This document shows, piece by piece, positions 7,737-15,694 of a stretch of DNA of 64,000 nt. The notes beneath the pieces were generated by a model. The model had not been told where the DNA came from, did not search any database, and worked only from the letters and a program-made list of their open reading frames with translations. The stretch is taken from assembly GCF_001427025.1 (NCBI RefSeq), contig NZ_LMGA01000001.1, positions 1,711,884 through 1,775,883 on the forward strand, in the 5' to 3' direction. The DNA comes from Mesorhizobium sp. Root554 (GTDB lineage: Bacteria > Pseudomonadota > Alphaproteobacteria > Rhizobiales > Rhizobiaceae). The position numbers and the translations under genes were made by a program. The number at the start of each line of letters is the position of its first letter. Positions within the stretch are counted from its first letter, which is position 1.

Positions 7737-9389
7737 ATGATGCGCACAGGCGGACAACTCATCGTCGAGGCGCTTGAAGCCAACAAGGTCGAGCGCATCT
7801 TCTGTGTGCCGGGGGAATCCTACCTCGCCGTGCTCGACGCCCTGCATGATTCCGCCATCAAGACCATCGTCTGCCGCCAGGAAGGCGGCGCCGCCATGAT
7901 GGCCGATTGCGAGGGCAGGCTGACCGGCCGCCCCGGCATCTGTTTCGTCACCCGCGGCCCCGGCGCCACCAATGCGTCGGCCGGCGTCCACATCGCCATG
8001 CAGGACTCCGTGCCGATGATCCTGTTCATCGGCCAGATCGCCGCGCACGCCAAATATCGCGAAGCCTTCCAGGAAGTGAACTACCAGTCCTTCTTCGGCG
8101 GCATCGCCAAATGGGTGGTCGAGATCGAGGACGCCGCCCGCATCCCCGAACTCGTCACCCGCGCCTTCGCCGTCGCCACCTCGGGCCGCCCCGGCCCCGT
8201 TATCGTTTCGCTGCCGGAAGACATGCTGACGAGCGAGGCGGAAGCGCCGACCGCCCTGCCCTTCACGCCGGTCGAGACCTCGCCGGGCGAGGCGGAAATG
8301 CACGCGCTGTTCGAGCGGCTGGAAAATGCCGAGCGGCCCGTCGCCATCCTTGGCGGCACCCGCTGGAGCGCCGAGGCCAAGTCGGCCTTCGAGAAGGCGG
8401 CGGAGGAATGGGCGCTGCCGGTCGCCTGCTCCTTCCGCCGGCAGATGCTGTTCGACCATCTGCACCCCTGCTATGCCGGCGATATCGGCATCGGCCCGAA
8501 CCCCAAGCTCGCCGCCTATATCAAGCAGTCGGACCTCGTGCTGCTGATCGGCGGCCGCTTCGGCGAGATGCCGTCCTCCGACTACACCGTGCTGAAAAGC
8601 CCCTACCCGGACCAGGCGCTGGTCCATGTCCATGCCGATGCGAGCGAGCTCGGCCGCGTCTACCGGCCGGAGGTCGCCATCAACGCCTCGCCGGCGGCCT
8701 TCGTGAAGGCGTTTGCAGGCCATTCGCCCAAGGCGCCACCCGCATGGGACGGCGAGACCGCGCAACTGCACGGCAACTATCTCGACTGGTCGACGCCACC
8801 GCGGACCGGACCGGGGGCGGTGCAGATGGGGCCGATCATGGCATGGCTGGAAGAGACGCTGCCGGACGACGCGATCCTGACCAACGGCGCCGGCAACTAC
8901 GCCACCTGGCTGCATCGCTTCCACCGCTTCCGCCGCTTCGCCACGCAGGCGGCGCCGACCTCGGGCTCGATGGGCTATGGCACGCCCGCCGCCGTCGCCG
9001 CCAAGGCGCTGTTCCCCGACCGCCAGGTCATCGCCTTCGCCGGCGATGGCTGCTTCCTGATGAACGGCCAGGAATTCGCCACCGCCGTGCAGTACGGGCT
9101 GCCGATCATCGTCGTCGTCGTCAACAACGGCATCTACGGCACCATCCGCATGCACCAGGAGCGGGAATATCCCGGCCGCGTCTCCGGCACCGAGCTCGTC
9201 AATCCCGATTTCGCAGCGCTCGCCCGCGCCTATGGCGGGCATGGCGAAACGGTGGAAAAGACCGCAGACTTCGCGCCCGCCTTCGAACGCGCCGCAGCCA
9301 GCGGCAAGCCGGCGATCGTCGAGGTGAGGCTCGATCCTGAGGCGATCACGCCGACGCGGACGCTCAGCCAGATCCGGCAGGGAAGCTAG
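7737..9389 (+). CDS. Thiamine-pyrophosphate-dependent enzyme, acetolactate synthase-like
   Basis: The 550-residue protein has the three-domain architecture of the IlvB/benzoylformate decarboxylase superfamily. The catalytic glutamate that activates TPP is E49 in CRQEGGAAM. The TPP/Mg-binding motif runs from GDG (436-438) to NN (463-464) and continues NNGIYGTIR. The middle domain carries ILGGTRWS. Genuine IlvB proteins are usually longer and pair with an ilvN gene, which is absent here, so this is probably a catabolic 2-oxoacid decarboxylase or carboligase. The preceding CoA transferase recalls formyl-CoA transferase/oxalyl-CoA decarboxylase pairs, but the sequence does not look like a typical oxalyl-CoA decarboxylase. 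ATG at 7737 or 7740 may start it. Confidence 0.88.
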   Translation: MMRTGGQLIVEALEANKVERIFCVPGESYLAVLDALHDSAIKTIVCRQEGGAAMMADCEGRLTGRPGICFVTRGPGATNASAGVHIAMQDSVPMILFIGQIAAHAKYREAFQEVNYQSFFGGIAKWVVEIEDAARIPELVTRAFAVATSGRPGPVIVSLPEDMLTSEAEAPTALPFTPVETSPGEAEMHALFERLENAERPVAILGGTRWSAEAKSAFEKAAEEWALPVACSFRRQMLFDHLHPCYAGDIGIGPNPKLAAYIKQSDLVLLIGGRFGEMPSSDYTVLKSPYPDQALVHVHADASELGRVYRPEVAINASPAAFVKAFAGHSPKAPPAWDGETAQLHGNYLDWSTPPRTGPGAVQMGPIMAWLEETLPDDAILTNGAGNYATWLHRFHRFRRFATQAAPTSGSMGYGTPAAVAAKALFPDRQVIAFAGDGCFLMNGQEFATAVQYGLPIIVVVVNNGIYGTIRMHQEREYPGRVSGTELVNPDFAALARAYGGHGETVEKTADFAPAFERAAASGKPAIVEVRLDPEAITPTRTLSQIRQGS

Positions 9390-9455
9390 CGGCGCCAGCC
9401 AGCCGACTTTTTGGCGATGGTCGATGCTGATGAGCACGCGCCGGCCATCCGGCGC

Positions 9456-9483
9456 TTGACATCCATAACTTCGCGGTTATATG
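9456..9483 (+). promoter_or_regulatory. Sigma-70-type promoter of the ArsR operon
   Basis: A perfect TTGACA (9456-9461) is followed after 16 bases by TATATG (9478-9483). The first ATAAC-N6-GTTAT operator lies between and over the -10, so repressor binding should block RNA polymerase. Confidence 0.7.
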
Positions 9484-9506
9484 AATAATCATAACCACAG
9501 AGTTAT
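9465..9506. promoter_or_regulatory. Two ArsR-type operators (ATAAC-N6-GTTAT)
   Basis: Two 16 bp inverted repeats, ATAACTTCGCGGTTAT (9465-9480) and ATAACCACAGAGTTAT (9491-9506), have identical half-sites and centres 26 bp apart. They cover the promoter and the first transcribed bases upstream of the ArsR gene, the usual place for autorepression. Confidence 0.75.
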
Positions 9507-9516
9507 TGATACGATC

Positions 9517-9840
9517 ATGAGCAGCACCCACGATACCCTCTTCAGGACACTGGCCGATCCGAGCCGGCGGGCCATCTTCGAACGGCTGTGTCACGACGGC
9601 GAACAGACGGTCGCGGCCTTGACCGCGCAGGCCGGCATTTCGCAGCCGGCGGTCTCGAAGCATCTCGCGGTGCTGAAGCGGGCCGGTCTCGTCCGTGATC
9701 GCCATGAAGGCCGGCAGACCCATTACAGCCCCCGGCCCGGCGCGCTCGCGCCCCTGCTCGACTGGACCAGCCAGATGGCAGGGTTCTGGGAAAGCCGCTT
9801 CGATGCGCTCGAAACCCTGCTGAAAAGGATGGATCAATGA
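9517..9840 (+). CDS. ArsR/SmtB-family transcriptional repressor
   Basis: The 107-residue protein has a winged helix-turn-helix: LFRTLADPSRRAIFERL, then ISQPAVSKHLAVLKRAGLV as the recognition helix region, then a beta-wing RDRHEGRQTHY. It lacks the metal-binding cysteines of ArsR/SmtB metal sensors, and belongs to the SdpR-like group often paired with SRPBCC proteins. The start is placed at ATG 9517 because an upstream in-frame ATG at 9481 falls between the two operators, next to the -10 box. The stop overlaps the next start (ATGA), so it is translationally coupled to the SRPBCC gene. Confidence 0.9.
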   Translation: MSSTHDTLFRTLADPSRRAIFERLCHDGEQTVAALTAQAGISQPAVSKHLAVLKRAGLVRDRHEGRQTHYSPRPGALAPLLDWTSQMAGFWESRFDALETLLKRMDQ

Positions 9841-10268
9841 ACCAGGCCCTGCCTGAAACGCGCACCGTCATCGTCGAGCGGGATTTCCCGCATCCGCCCG
9901 AAAAGCTGTGGCGCGCGCTGACGCAGCCGCACCTGATGGAGGAATGGCTGATGAAGAACGACTTCAAGCCCGCTGTCGGGCACCGTTTCAACCTGCGCGG
10001 GGAATGGGGCGGCGTGCTGGATTGCGAGGTGCTTGCCCTCGAGCCGCACAGACGCCTCTCCTACAGCTGGGACTTCGCCCATGAGGACGCTGCCTACAAT
10101 CTCAAAAGCGTCGTGACGTTCACCCTGGCTCCGACGGCAACCGGCACGCGCCTGCGCGTCGAGCAGGCGGGCTTCCGTCCGGAGCAGAAGCAGGCCTATG
10201 GCGGCGCAAAGGCCGGATGGCAGCAGATGCTGGAAAAGCTGGAGCTGGTCATCGCGCGGCCGCAATAG
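9837..10268 (+). CDS. SRPBCC (AHSA1-type) domain protein
   Basis: The 143-residue product has the START/Bet v1-like fold signature of the AHSA1 family: VERDFPHPPEKLWRALTQP at the N-terminus, and a central RLSYSWDF followed by TFTLAPTATGTRLRVEQAGF. Such domains bind small hydrophobic ligands. The four-base overlap with the ArsR gene indicates co-translation, a very common pairing. The ligand is unknown; by analogy the two genes form a small sensor/binding unit. Confidence 0.88.
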   Translation: MNQALPETRTVIVERDFPHPPEKLWRALTQPHLMEEWLMKNDFKPAVGHRFNLRGEWGGVLDCEVLALEPHRRLSYSWDFAHEDAAYNLKSVVTFTLAPTATGTRLRVEQAGFRPEQKQAYGGAKAGWQQMLEKLELVIARPQ

Positions 10269-10319
10269 CGCTCAGCCACCGCGCGCCATCGAATCCGGTC
10301 GATCGAAAAAGGAACAGTC

Positions 10320-10541
10320 ATGAACTGGAACAAAGGGATCCGGCAGTTTCACCGCTGGGTGTCCATCATCTTCACCGCGACCGTCGCCAGCAATTTCGTC
10401 GCCATGGCGCTTGTCGGCCAGCCTCCGGCATGGATCGTCTATTCACCCTTGCCGCCGCTGTTCCTCCTGCTGTTCAGCGGTCTCTACATGTTCGTGCTGC
10501 CTTATGCGACGAAGCAGAAAAACGAGCTGCGTCGCGCTTGA
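10320..10541 (+). CDS. Small two-helix membrane protein
   Basis: This 73-residue protein has two predicted membrane helices (about residues 15-33 and 40-62) and a basic C-terminus. AAGGAAC precedes the ATG at 10320. It is the last gene of the ArsR/SRPBCC operon and is followed at once by a strong terminator. I do not recognise a named family; similar small proteins often accompany this pair. Confidence 0.75.
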   Translation: MNWNKGIRQFHRWVSIIFTATVASNFVAMALVGQPPAWIVYSPLPPLFLLLFSGLYMFVLPYATKQKNELRRA

Positions 10542-10570
10542 CGGCTGGCGCAAGCAATCCGCCGGGAACG

Positions 10571-10597
10571 AAAAAGGGGCGGTTGCCCGCCCCTTTT
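10571..10597. terminator. Bidirectional rho-independent terminator
   Basis: GGGGCGG, loop TTGC, CCGCCCC, with AAAAA before and TTTT after. It sits between the converging ArsR operon and the leftward pyrimidine/ABC operon ending at 10627 and can serve both strands. Confidence 0.85.
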
Positions 10598-10626
10598 CAT
10601 GTACGACGAACGAACGTCCGTAACCT

Positions 10627-11601
10627 CTACTGCTGGATCGCCTTGTCGGTGATCGCGGTGGTGTAGGCGCCTTCCGGCTGCTTGGTGATGATCTTCTGGT
10701 CGAGCAACGCCTTGGCGGTCCGCTCATAGGCCTCCGGGATCAGCTTGCCATCGGCATTGTCGATCAGCTTGGCCACCTCGCCCATCATGCGCTTCTGGTG
10801 GTTCTCGTCCTGGCCGCCATTGTCCATGACGATTTCGGCGGCTTCGTCGGAATGCTCGGTGGCGTACTTCCAGCCCTTCATCGAGGCGCGGACGAACTTC
10901 ACCATCTTCTCCTCGAAGGCCGGGTCCTTCAGCTTGTCCTCGAGCGCATAGAGGCCGTCCTCGAGCAGGTCGTTGCCCATCGCCGTGTAGTTGAAGACGG
11001 TCAGATCTTCCGGCTTGTAGCCGGCGTCCATCAGCTGCCAGTACTCATTGTAGGTCATGACCGAAATGCAGTCGGCCTGCTTCTGGATCAGCGGCTGCAC
11101 GTCGAAGCTCTGCTTGAGCACCGTCACGCCATCGGCGCCGCCTTCGGTCGAGAGGCCGAGCTTGTTCATCCAGGCGTAGAACGGATATTCGTTGCCGAAG
11201 AACCAGACGCCCAGCGTATGGCCCTTGAAATCGGCCTCGGTCTTGATCGGTCCGTCCTTCGGGCAGACCAGCTCCATGCCGGCCTTCTTGAACGGCTGGG
11301 CGATGTTGACCAGCGGCACGCCCTTTTCGCGCGCCGCGAGCGCGCCGCCCATCCAGTCGACGATGACATCGGCGCCGCCGCCGGCGATCACCTGTTCGGG
11401 CGCGATGTCCGGGCCGCCCGGCTTGATATCGACGTCGAGGCCTTCCTCTTCGTAGAAGCCCTTGTCCTTGGCCACATAGTAGCCGGCGAACTGCGCCTGC
11501 GTGACCCATTTGAGCTGCAGCGTCACCTTGTCGGCGGCCAGCGCCTGGAAGGCGGCCAGCGACATCGCTCCCGCCAGAACCGGAATGATTATCTTTTTCA
11601 T
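10627..11601 (-). CDS. ABC transporter substrate-binding protein, NMT1/THI5-like
   Basis: The 324-residue protein begins with a Sec signal peptide (KKIIIPVLAGAMSLAAFQALA, cleavage near residue 22). It continues with the NMT1/THI5 pattern TLQLKWVTQAQFAGYYVAKD, DVDIKPGGPDIAPEQVIAGG, and a DFKGHTLGVW segment. Members of this group bind pyrimidine precursors (hydroxymethylpyrimidine-type) or other aromatic nitrogen compounds in the periplasm. The gene follows two permease genes and one ATPase gene on the same strand in the pyrimidine-catabolic array, so uracil, thymine or a related base is the likely ligand; that is an inference from context. GAGGG lies upstream of the ATG. It is the last gene before a strong terminator. 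Confidence 0.9.
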   Translation of the reverse strand: MKKIIIPVLAGAMSLAAFQALAADKVTLQLKWVTQAQFAGYYVAKDKGFYEEEGLDVDIKPGGPDIAPEQVIAGGGADVIVDWMGGALAAREKGVPLVNIAQPFKKAGMELVCPKDGPIKTEADFKGHTLGVWFFGNEYPFYAWMNKLGLSTEGGADGVTVLKQSFDVQPLIQKQADCISVMTYNEYWQLMDAGYKPEDLTVFNYTAMGNDLLEDGLYALEDKLKDPAFEEKMVKFVRASMKGWKYATEHSDEAAEIVMDNGGQDENHQKRMMGEVAKLIDNADGKLIPEAYERTAKALLDQKIITKQPEGAYTTAITDKAIQQ

Positions 11602-11648
11602 CTGTTACCCTCTGAAGTTAAACCCTGAAGTTCATACCCTATCCGCAT

Positions 11649-12803
11649 CTATCCGCCACGGACAGATGGATGCCAGAACGTAGCCGCCCTTTCGCAGAGC
11701 GCGATAACGCCATAGAAGACCGAACCCGCGAACGCCGCAACAGCGATTTCCGCCCACACCATGTCGATGTTCATGCGGCCGACCTCGGTGGAGATGCGAA
11801 ATCCCATGCCGACCACCGGCGTGCCGAAGAATTCGGCGACGATCGCGCCGATCAGCGCCAGCGTCGAATTGATTTTCAGCGCGTTGAAGATGAAGGGCGC
11901 GGCCGCCGGCAGCCTGAGCTTCCACAGCGTCTGCCAGTAGTTCGACGCATAGGTGCGCATCAGGTCGCGCTCCATGTGGCCGGAGGCGGCCAACCCCGCG
12001 ACCGTGTTCACCAGCATCGGGAAGAAGGTCATGATGATGACGACGGCGGCCTTGGACTGCCAGTCGAAGCCGAACCACATGACCATGATCGGCGCGACGC
12101 CGATGATCGGCAGCGCCGACACCATGTTGCCGATCGGCATCAGCCCTCGCCGCAGGAAGAGGAACCGGTCGGCGAGGACGGCGACGATGAAGCCGGCGGC
12201 GCAGCCCAGCACATAGCCGACGATCACCGCCTTGAAGATCGTCTGGTTCACGTCCGCCGCCAGCACCGGCAGCGAGTTGACGAGGCGCGCGCCGATGGCG
12301 CTGGGCGGTGGAAGCAGGATAAACGGGATGCCGGCGCCGCGCGTGATCGCCTCCCAGAGGATCAGTATCCAGGCGCCGAAGATCGTCGGAACGAGAACCC
12401 GCAGAGCCCGCGCCGCCCACAGCGAGGCCGGGCGCATGGATGAGAGCACGGCGACGCAGCGCCACGCGAGCAGCCATGCGGCGGCGAGGATGATGAAATA
12501 CGGCGCTTTCGCCGTGCCTTCGAACCCGCCTATGCCATGGATCAGCAGCCAGGCGGCGAGATGCGCGCCGACGAACAGGACCAGCGCTTCGATCAAGGCG
12601 GGAAGCCGCAGCGTGGAGATGATCGCAGCGAGCGCGACCAGCCCGAACATCAGGCTTTTTGTTCCCGGATAAGGATAGGCGATGGTCGTTGTCGGATTGG
12701 CCAGCGCATCCGTCTCGGCAGTCGTCATGGCGCCCAGCGCGACGGCGGCCACGACGAGAAGGATCGCGAGACCGGTCTGCCAGGATGGCTTCAGCCAGTT
12801 CAT
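11649..12803 (-). CDS. ABC transporter permease (BPD_transp_1, nitrate/sulfonate/pyrimidine class)
   Basis: The 384-residue protein has several N-terminal helices (about residues 10-130) followed by the standard permease domain. The EAA-type loop appears as MERDLMRTYASNYWQTLWKLRLPAAAP (about residues 275-300), the site that contacts the ATPase. It is longer than most permeases of this class because of the extra N-terminal membrane domain. It is the second of two unlike permeases, so the transporter is probably heterodimeric. A repeat pair separates it from the upstream permease gene. Confidence 0.9.
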   Translation of the reverse strand: MNWLKPSWQTGLAILLVVAAVALGAMTTAETDALANPTTTIAYPYPGTKSLMFGLVALAAIISTLRLPALIEALVLFVGAHLAAWLLIHGIGGFEGTAKAPYFIILAAAWLLAWRCVAVLSSMRPASLWAARALRVLVPTIFGAWILILWEAITRGAGIPFILLPPPSAIGARLVNSLPVLAADVNQTIFKAVIVGYVLGCAAGFIVAVLADRFLFLRRGLMPIGNMVSALPIIGVAPIMVMWFGFDWQSKAAVVIIMTFFPMLVNTVAGLAASGHMERDLMRTYASNYWQTLWKLRLPAAAPFIFNALKINSTLALIGAIVAEFFGTPVVGMGFRISTEVGRMNIDMVWAEIAVAAFAGSVFYGVIALCERAATFWHPSVRGG

Positions 12804-12831
12804 GCCGACCTCGCAGCGAAAAATAGATGTC

Positions 12832-12989
12832 GCGCACCCCCACCCCTAACCCCTCCCCACAAGGGGGAGGGGGACAAGGATGCGCTGTGGCTAAGTCCCC
12901 CTTCTTCTCTTTGCGAAAAGGAAAAGGGGAAAACGCGAACGCCAAGTTCCCCTCCCCCTTGTGGGGAGGGGTTAGGGGTGGGGGTGCGC
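12832..12989. repeat. Convergent pair of GC-rich palindromic repeats
   Basis: One copy at 12832-12873 and an inverse copy at 12949-12989 face each other. The 75 bases between contain their own small inverted repeat (CCCCCTT...AAGGGG). The pair lies between the two permease genes of the same operon, where a transcribed hairpin could affect mRNA stability. Confidence 0.85.
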
Positions 12990-13002
12990 GACATACAAAA
13001 TC

Positions 13003-13881
13003 TCACACCGGCCTCCCGCCCATGGCGCGATCGACAATCCGGCCGGCCAGCCCGACGACTACGACCAGCAATGCCGCGACCACCGACCCGGCCACCAGCG
13101 CCGACCAGATGTCGATGGTCTGGCTGTAATAGGCGCCGGCCAGAAGCTTTGCGCCGATGCCCGCCACCGCGCCCGTCGGCAGCTCGCCGACGATGGCGCC
13201 GACAAGGCTGGCCGCGACAGCGACTTTCATGGAGGCGAACAGATATGGCACAGACGCCGGCACCCGCAATTTCCAGAAAGTCTGCGCCCGGCTTGCATTG
13301 TAGGTGTGCATCAGGTCGAGGTTCATGAGTTCGGGCGACCGCAAGCCCTTCACCATGCCGACGGCCACCGGGAAGAACGACAGATAGGTCGAGATCAGCG
13401 CCTTTGGGATCAGCCCGGTGATGCCGACCGCGGCCAGCACCACGATGATCATCGGTGCGACGGCGAGGATCGGGATCGTCTGCGACGCGATGATCCACGG
13501 CATCAGGCTGCGGTCGAGCGTCGTCACATGCACGATGCCGACCGCGATGACGATGCCCAGAACCGTGCCCATGGCGAAGCCGAGCAGCGTCGAGGAGAGC
13601 GTCACCCAGGCGTGGTAGACGAGACTGCGGTTCGAGGTGATCTTGCGCAGGAATGTGTTCTCGAAAAAATTCTGCGCCACCTGATGCGGCGCCGGCAGCG
13701 TCGGCTTCGGCTGCGACATGGTCTTGGCGACGAGCTCGGAAAATGAAGACGTGACGCCGGCCCGGCGGTCGAGATCGCGCTGGAACGGCGCGTTCATGAA
13801 GAAGACGCCGACATACCAGATGACGACGATGCCGGCGAGGATGCTGGTGACGGGGAGAAACTTGGAACGGAGGGAGTCCAT
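13003..13881 (-). CDS. ABC transporter permease (BPD_transp_1 class)
   Basis: The 292-residue product has about six membrane helices and an EAA loop ELMNLDLMHTYNASRAQTFWKLRVPAS (about residues 185-210). The ATG at 13881 (MDSLRSKFLPV) is taken as the start. The frame stays open 22 codons further upstream, but those codons are the translated palindromic repeat (PPPLTPPHRGEG), so they are unlikely to be native. It pairs with the other permease of this transporter. Its promoter-proximal neighbour is now a DUF559 gene that separates it from the cognate ATPase gene. Confidence 0.9.
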   Translation of the reverse strand: MDSLRSKFLPVTSILAGIVVIWYVGVFFMNAPFQRDLDRRAGVTSSFSELVAKTMSQPKPTLPAPHQVAQNFFENTFLRKITSNRSLVYHAWVTLSSTLLGFAMGTVLGIVIAVGIVHVTTLDRSLMPWIIASQTIPILAVAPMIIVVLAAVGITGLIPKALISTYLSFFPVAVGMVKGLRSPELMNLDLMHTYNASRAQTFWKLRVPASVPYLFASMKVAVAASLVGAIVGELPTGAVAGIGAKLLAGAYYSQTIDIWSALVAGSVVAALLVVVVGLAGRIVDRAMGGRPV

Positions 13882-13885
13882 GGCG

Positions 13886-14323
13886 CTATCCAAGTCCCCC
13901 TCCCCCCTGTGGGGAGGGGTTAGGGGTGGGGGTACGCCTGCGACCATCCATCAAGCCGAGAACGCCCAAAATCTCTTCGATGCAGCCACTGAAGTTATCT
14001 GACAACTCGCCTGTGTTGAAACGCAGGACTGTATAGCCCTCACCTGCGAGCCACTCGTCGCGTTCGCGATCCCGCCTCTGGCCTTCCGGCGTAAAATGGT
14101 GCTCGCCGTCCACCTCCATGACCAGCCGGTGTTCGTGGATGACAAAGTCGACGACATAATATCCGATTGGCGCCTGCTTGCGGATATGAATCCCATACCA
14201 ACGCCGGAACTGGCTAAGCTCCGCCCAGAGCTTTCGTTCGCCTTCCGTCATGTTGCGCCGCAATCTGCGGGCGCGTGGGATGACCTTCGGGTCGATAGCC
14301 GTTGACACGCCGAGCACCCCCAC
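13886..14323 (-). CDS. DUF559 domain protein, Vsr-like nuclease fold
   Basis: About 145 residues. The core RRNMTEGERKLWAELSQFRR, RKQAPIGYYVVDFVIHEHRL, EVDGEHH and RDEWLAGEGYTVLRF is the DUF559 pattern, related to very-short-patch repair endonucleases with a PD-(D/E)XK-like fold. The likely catalytic acids are in VVDFV and EVDGEHH. The N-terminal start is uncertain: the first codons (GTG GGG GTG) lie in the repeat at 14313-14353, and a GTG at 14308 is a better candidate. The C-terminus (RRTPTPNPSPQGGGG) is read entirely from the repeat at 13895-13934. The gene interrupts an ABC-transporter operon, so it looks like an insertion. No experimental function is known to me. Confidence 0.82.
   Translation of the reverse strand: MGVLGVSTAIDPKVIPRARRLRRNMTEGERKLWAELSQFRRWYGIHIRKQAPIGYYVVDFVIHEHRLVMEVDGEHHFTPEGQRRDRERDEWLAGEGYTVLRFNTGELSDNFSGCIEEILGVLGLMDGRRRTPTPNPSPQGGGGLG
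13895..13934. repeat. GC-rich palindromic repeat, single copy
   Basis: CCCCCTCCCCCCTGTGGGGA, continuing to GGGGTTAGGGGTGGGGG, in the same orientation as the copy at 12949. It overlaps the 3' end of the DUF559 gene and the region just upstream of the permease start at 13881. Confidence 0.85.
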
Positions 14324-14412
14324 CCCTAACCCCTCCCCACAAGGGGGAGGGGAAGCTGCCGCACGCCAAGTCCCCCTCCCCCTTGTGGGGAGGGGTTAGG
14401 GGTGGGGGTACG
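14313..14412. repeat. Convergent pair of GC-rich palindromic repeats
   Basis: Copies at 14313-14353 and 14371-14412 face each other with only 17 bases between them, the tightest pair in the window. It lies between the ATPase gene and the DUF559 gene, whose open frame begins inside the first copy. Confidence 0.85.
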
Positions 14413-14440
14413 CTGACTTCCGAAGGACATCAGTCGTTTT

Positions 14441-15232
14441 TCAATCCTCATAGCTGTGCCCTGCCCTGAGTCCGTCGCGCACTCTTGCCGCGATGGCCAG
14501 AAACTCCGGCGTCTCGCGGATATCCAGCGGGCGTTCCTTCGGCAGCGTCGATTCGATCACGTCGGTCACCCGGCCCGGCCGCGGTGACATCACCACGATG
14601 CGGGTGGAGAGATAGACGGCTTCCGGAATCGAATGGGTGACGAAGCAGATCGTCTTGTTCGTGCGCGCCCACAATTCCAGCAGCTGCTCGTTGAGGTGAT
14701 CGCGCACGATCTCGTCCAGCGCCCCGAACGGCTCGTCCATCAAAAGAAGGTCCGCATCGAAGGCGAGCGCGCGCGCGATCGAAGCGCGCTGTTGCATGCC
14801 GCCGGAAAGCTGCCAGGGATATTTCTTCTCGAAACCGGCAAGGTTGACCAGCTCCAGCGTGCGGCGGATGCGCTCTTTCTGCTCGGCCTTGGGCAGCCCC
14901 ATGATCTCCAGCGGCAGCGCGACATTGGCGTCGATGGTGCGCCAGGGAAACAGCGCCGCCGCCTGGAACACATAGCCGTAGGCCCGCGCCTCGCGCGCCT
15001 GCTCCGGCGTCATGCCGTTCACGGCAATCGTGCCGGAGGTGGGCTTTTCCAGATCGGCGATGACGCGCAGCAAAGTGGTCTTGCCGCAGCCGGACGGGCC
15101 GATGAAGGAGACGAACTCGCCCTTGCCAATGGTGAGATCGACATCGGCGAGCGCCTGCACGGGGCCGTCATTGGTCTGGAAGGTGAGGCCGAGCTTGCTT
15201 GCCGCAACCACGGCTGGCGATGCTGTTGTCAT
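14441..15232 (-). CDS. ABC transporter ATP-binding protein, nitrate/sulfonate/taurine class
   Basis: The 263-residue protein has Walker A GPSGCGKTT (about residues 45-53), signature LSGGMQQR (about 142-149), Walker [13 protein letters not shown] and switch histidine FVTHS. The start is at the ATG at 15232. It energises the NMT1-type transporter encoded further along the same strand, with which it forms a complete set of one binding protein, two permeases and one ATPase. The palindromic repeats and the DUF559 gene now separate it from the permeases. Confidence 0.92.
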   Translation of the reverse strand: MTTASPAVVAASKLGLTFQTNDGPVQALADVDLTIGKGEFVSFIGPSGCGKTTLLRVIADLEKPTSGTIAVNGMTPEQAREARAYGYVFQAAALFPWRTIDANVALPLEIMGLPKAEQKERIRRTLELVNLAGFEKKYPWQLSGGMQQRASIARALAFDADLLLMDEPFGALDEIVRDHLNEQLLELWARTNKTICFVTHSIPEAVYLSTRIVVMSPRPGRVTDVIESTLPKERPLDIRETPEFLAIAARVRDGLRAGHSYED

Positions 15233-15314
15233 GGGCGGCTTCTATCCTGCCATGCCCATGGGCAATCACCGGTCATTTCAGCAGTCATGGGATCGGCCTT
15301 GTTCATCGGGCTCG

Positions 15315-15692
15315 TCACTTGCATAGCGATACTTCGCCCATGGTGAAGCCCGTATCGTCCGAGATCACAAGGATTTTTGGGTTCTTGGGGCTCTGCTTGA
15401 TGACGAAGGTCGCCGGCGAGGTTCCTTCCTCGCCTTCGCTTTCGCAATCCGCCCCCACCTTGAGCGAGCCATCGGCTTGCGGTTCCTTGGCCGTGAAGGT
15501 GCAGGCGCTTGTGATGGTGACAAGGGACTCGCCGGTCAGGAGCAGCATGTCCTCGGCATAGACCTCCTGCCCATCCTTGTTGATGCAGCCGGACTTGTTT
15601 CCGTGCGGCCTGGACAGGTCCACGGACGCGGCCAGGGCAGAACTGGCAACCAGTAGCGACAGCGCAGCAGCGAGAACCGTCAGACAGCGCAC
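15315..15692 (-). CDS. Small secreted protein of unknown function
   Basis: The 125-residue product starts at a GTG two bases after the dihydropyrimidinase stop, so it is probably translationally coupled. Residues 2-22 (RCLTVLAAALSLLVASSALAA) form a clear Sec signal peptide. The mature part has four cysteines (GCINKDG, SACTF, ADCES, SLCK), compatible with two periplasmic disulfides, and is rich in acidic and small residues. I do not recognise the family. Its place between dihydropyrimidinase and the transporter ATPase suggests a role in the periplasm during uptake, but that is only context. Confidence 0.75.
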   Translation of the reverse strand: MRCLTVLAAALSLLVASSALAASVDLSRPHGNKSGCINKDGQEVYAEDMLLLTGESLVTITSACTFTAKEPQADGSLKVGADCESEGEEGTSPATFVIKQSPKNPKILVISDDTGFTMGEVSLCK

Positions 15693-15694
15693 CG

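Noticed and set aside
12874..12948. Possible small gene between the paired repeats
   Set aside because: Only a short inverted repeat and low-complexity sequence; no start or Shine-Dalgarno signal.
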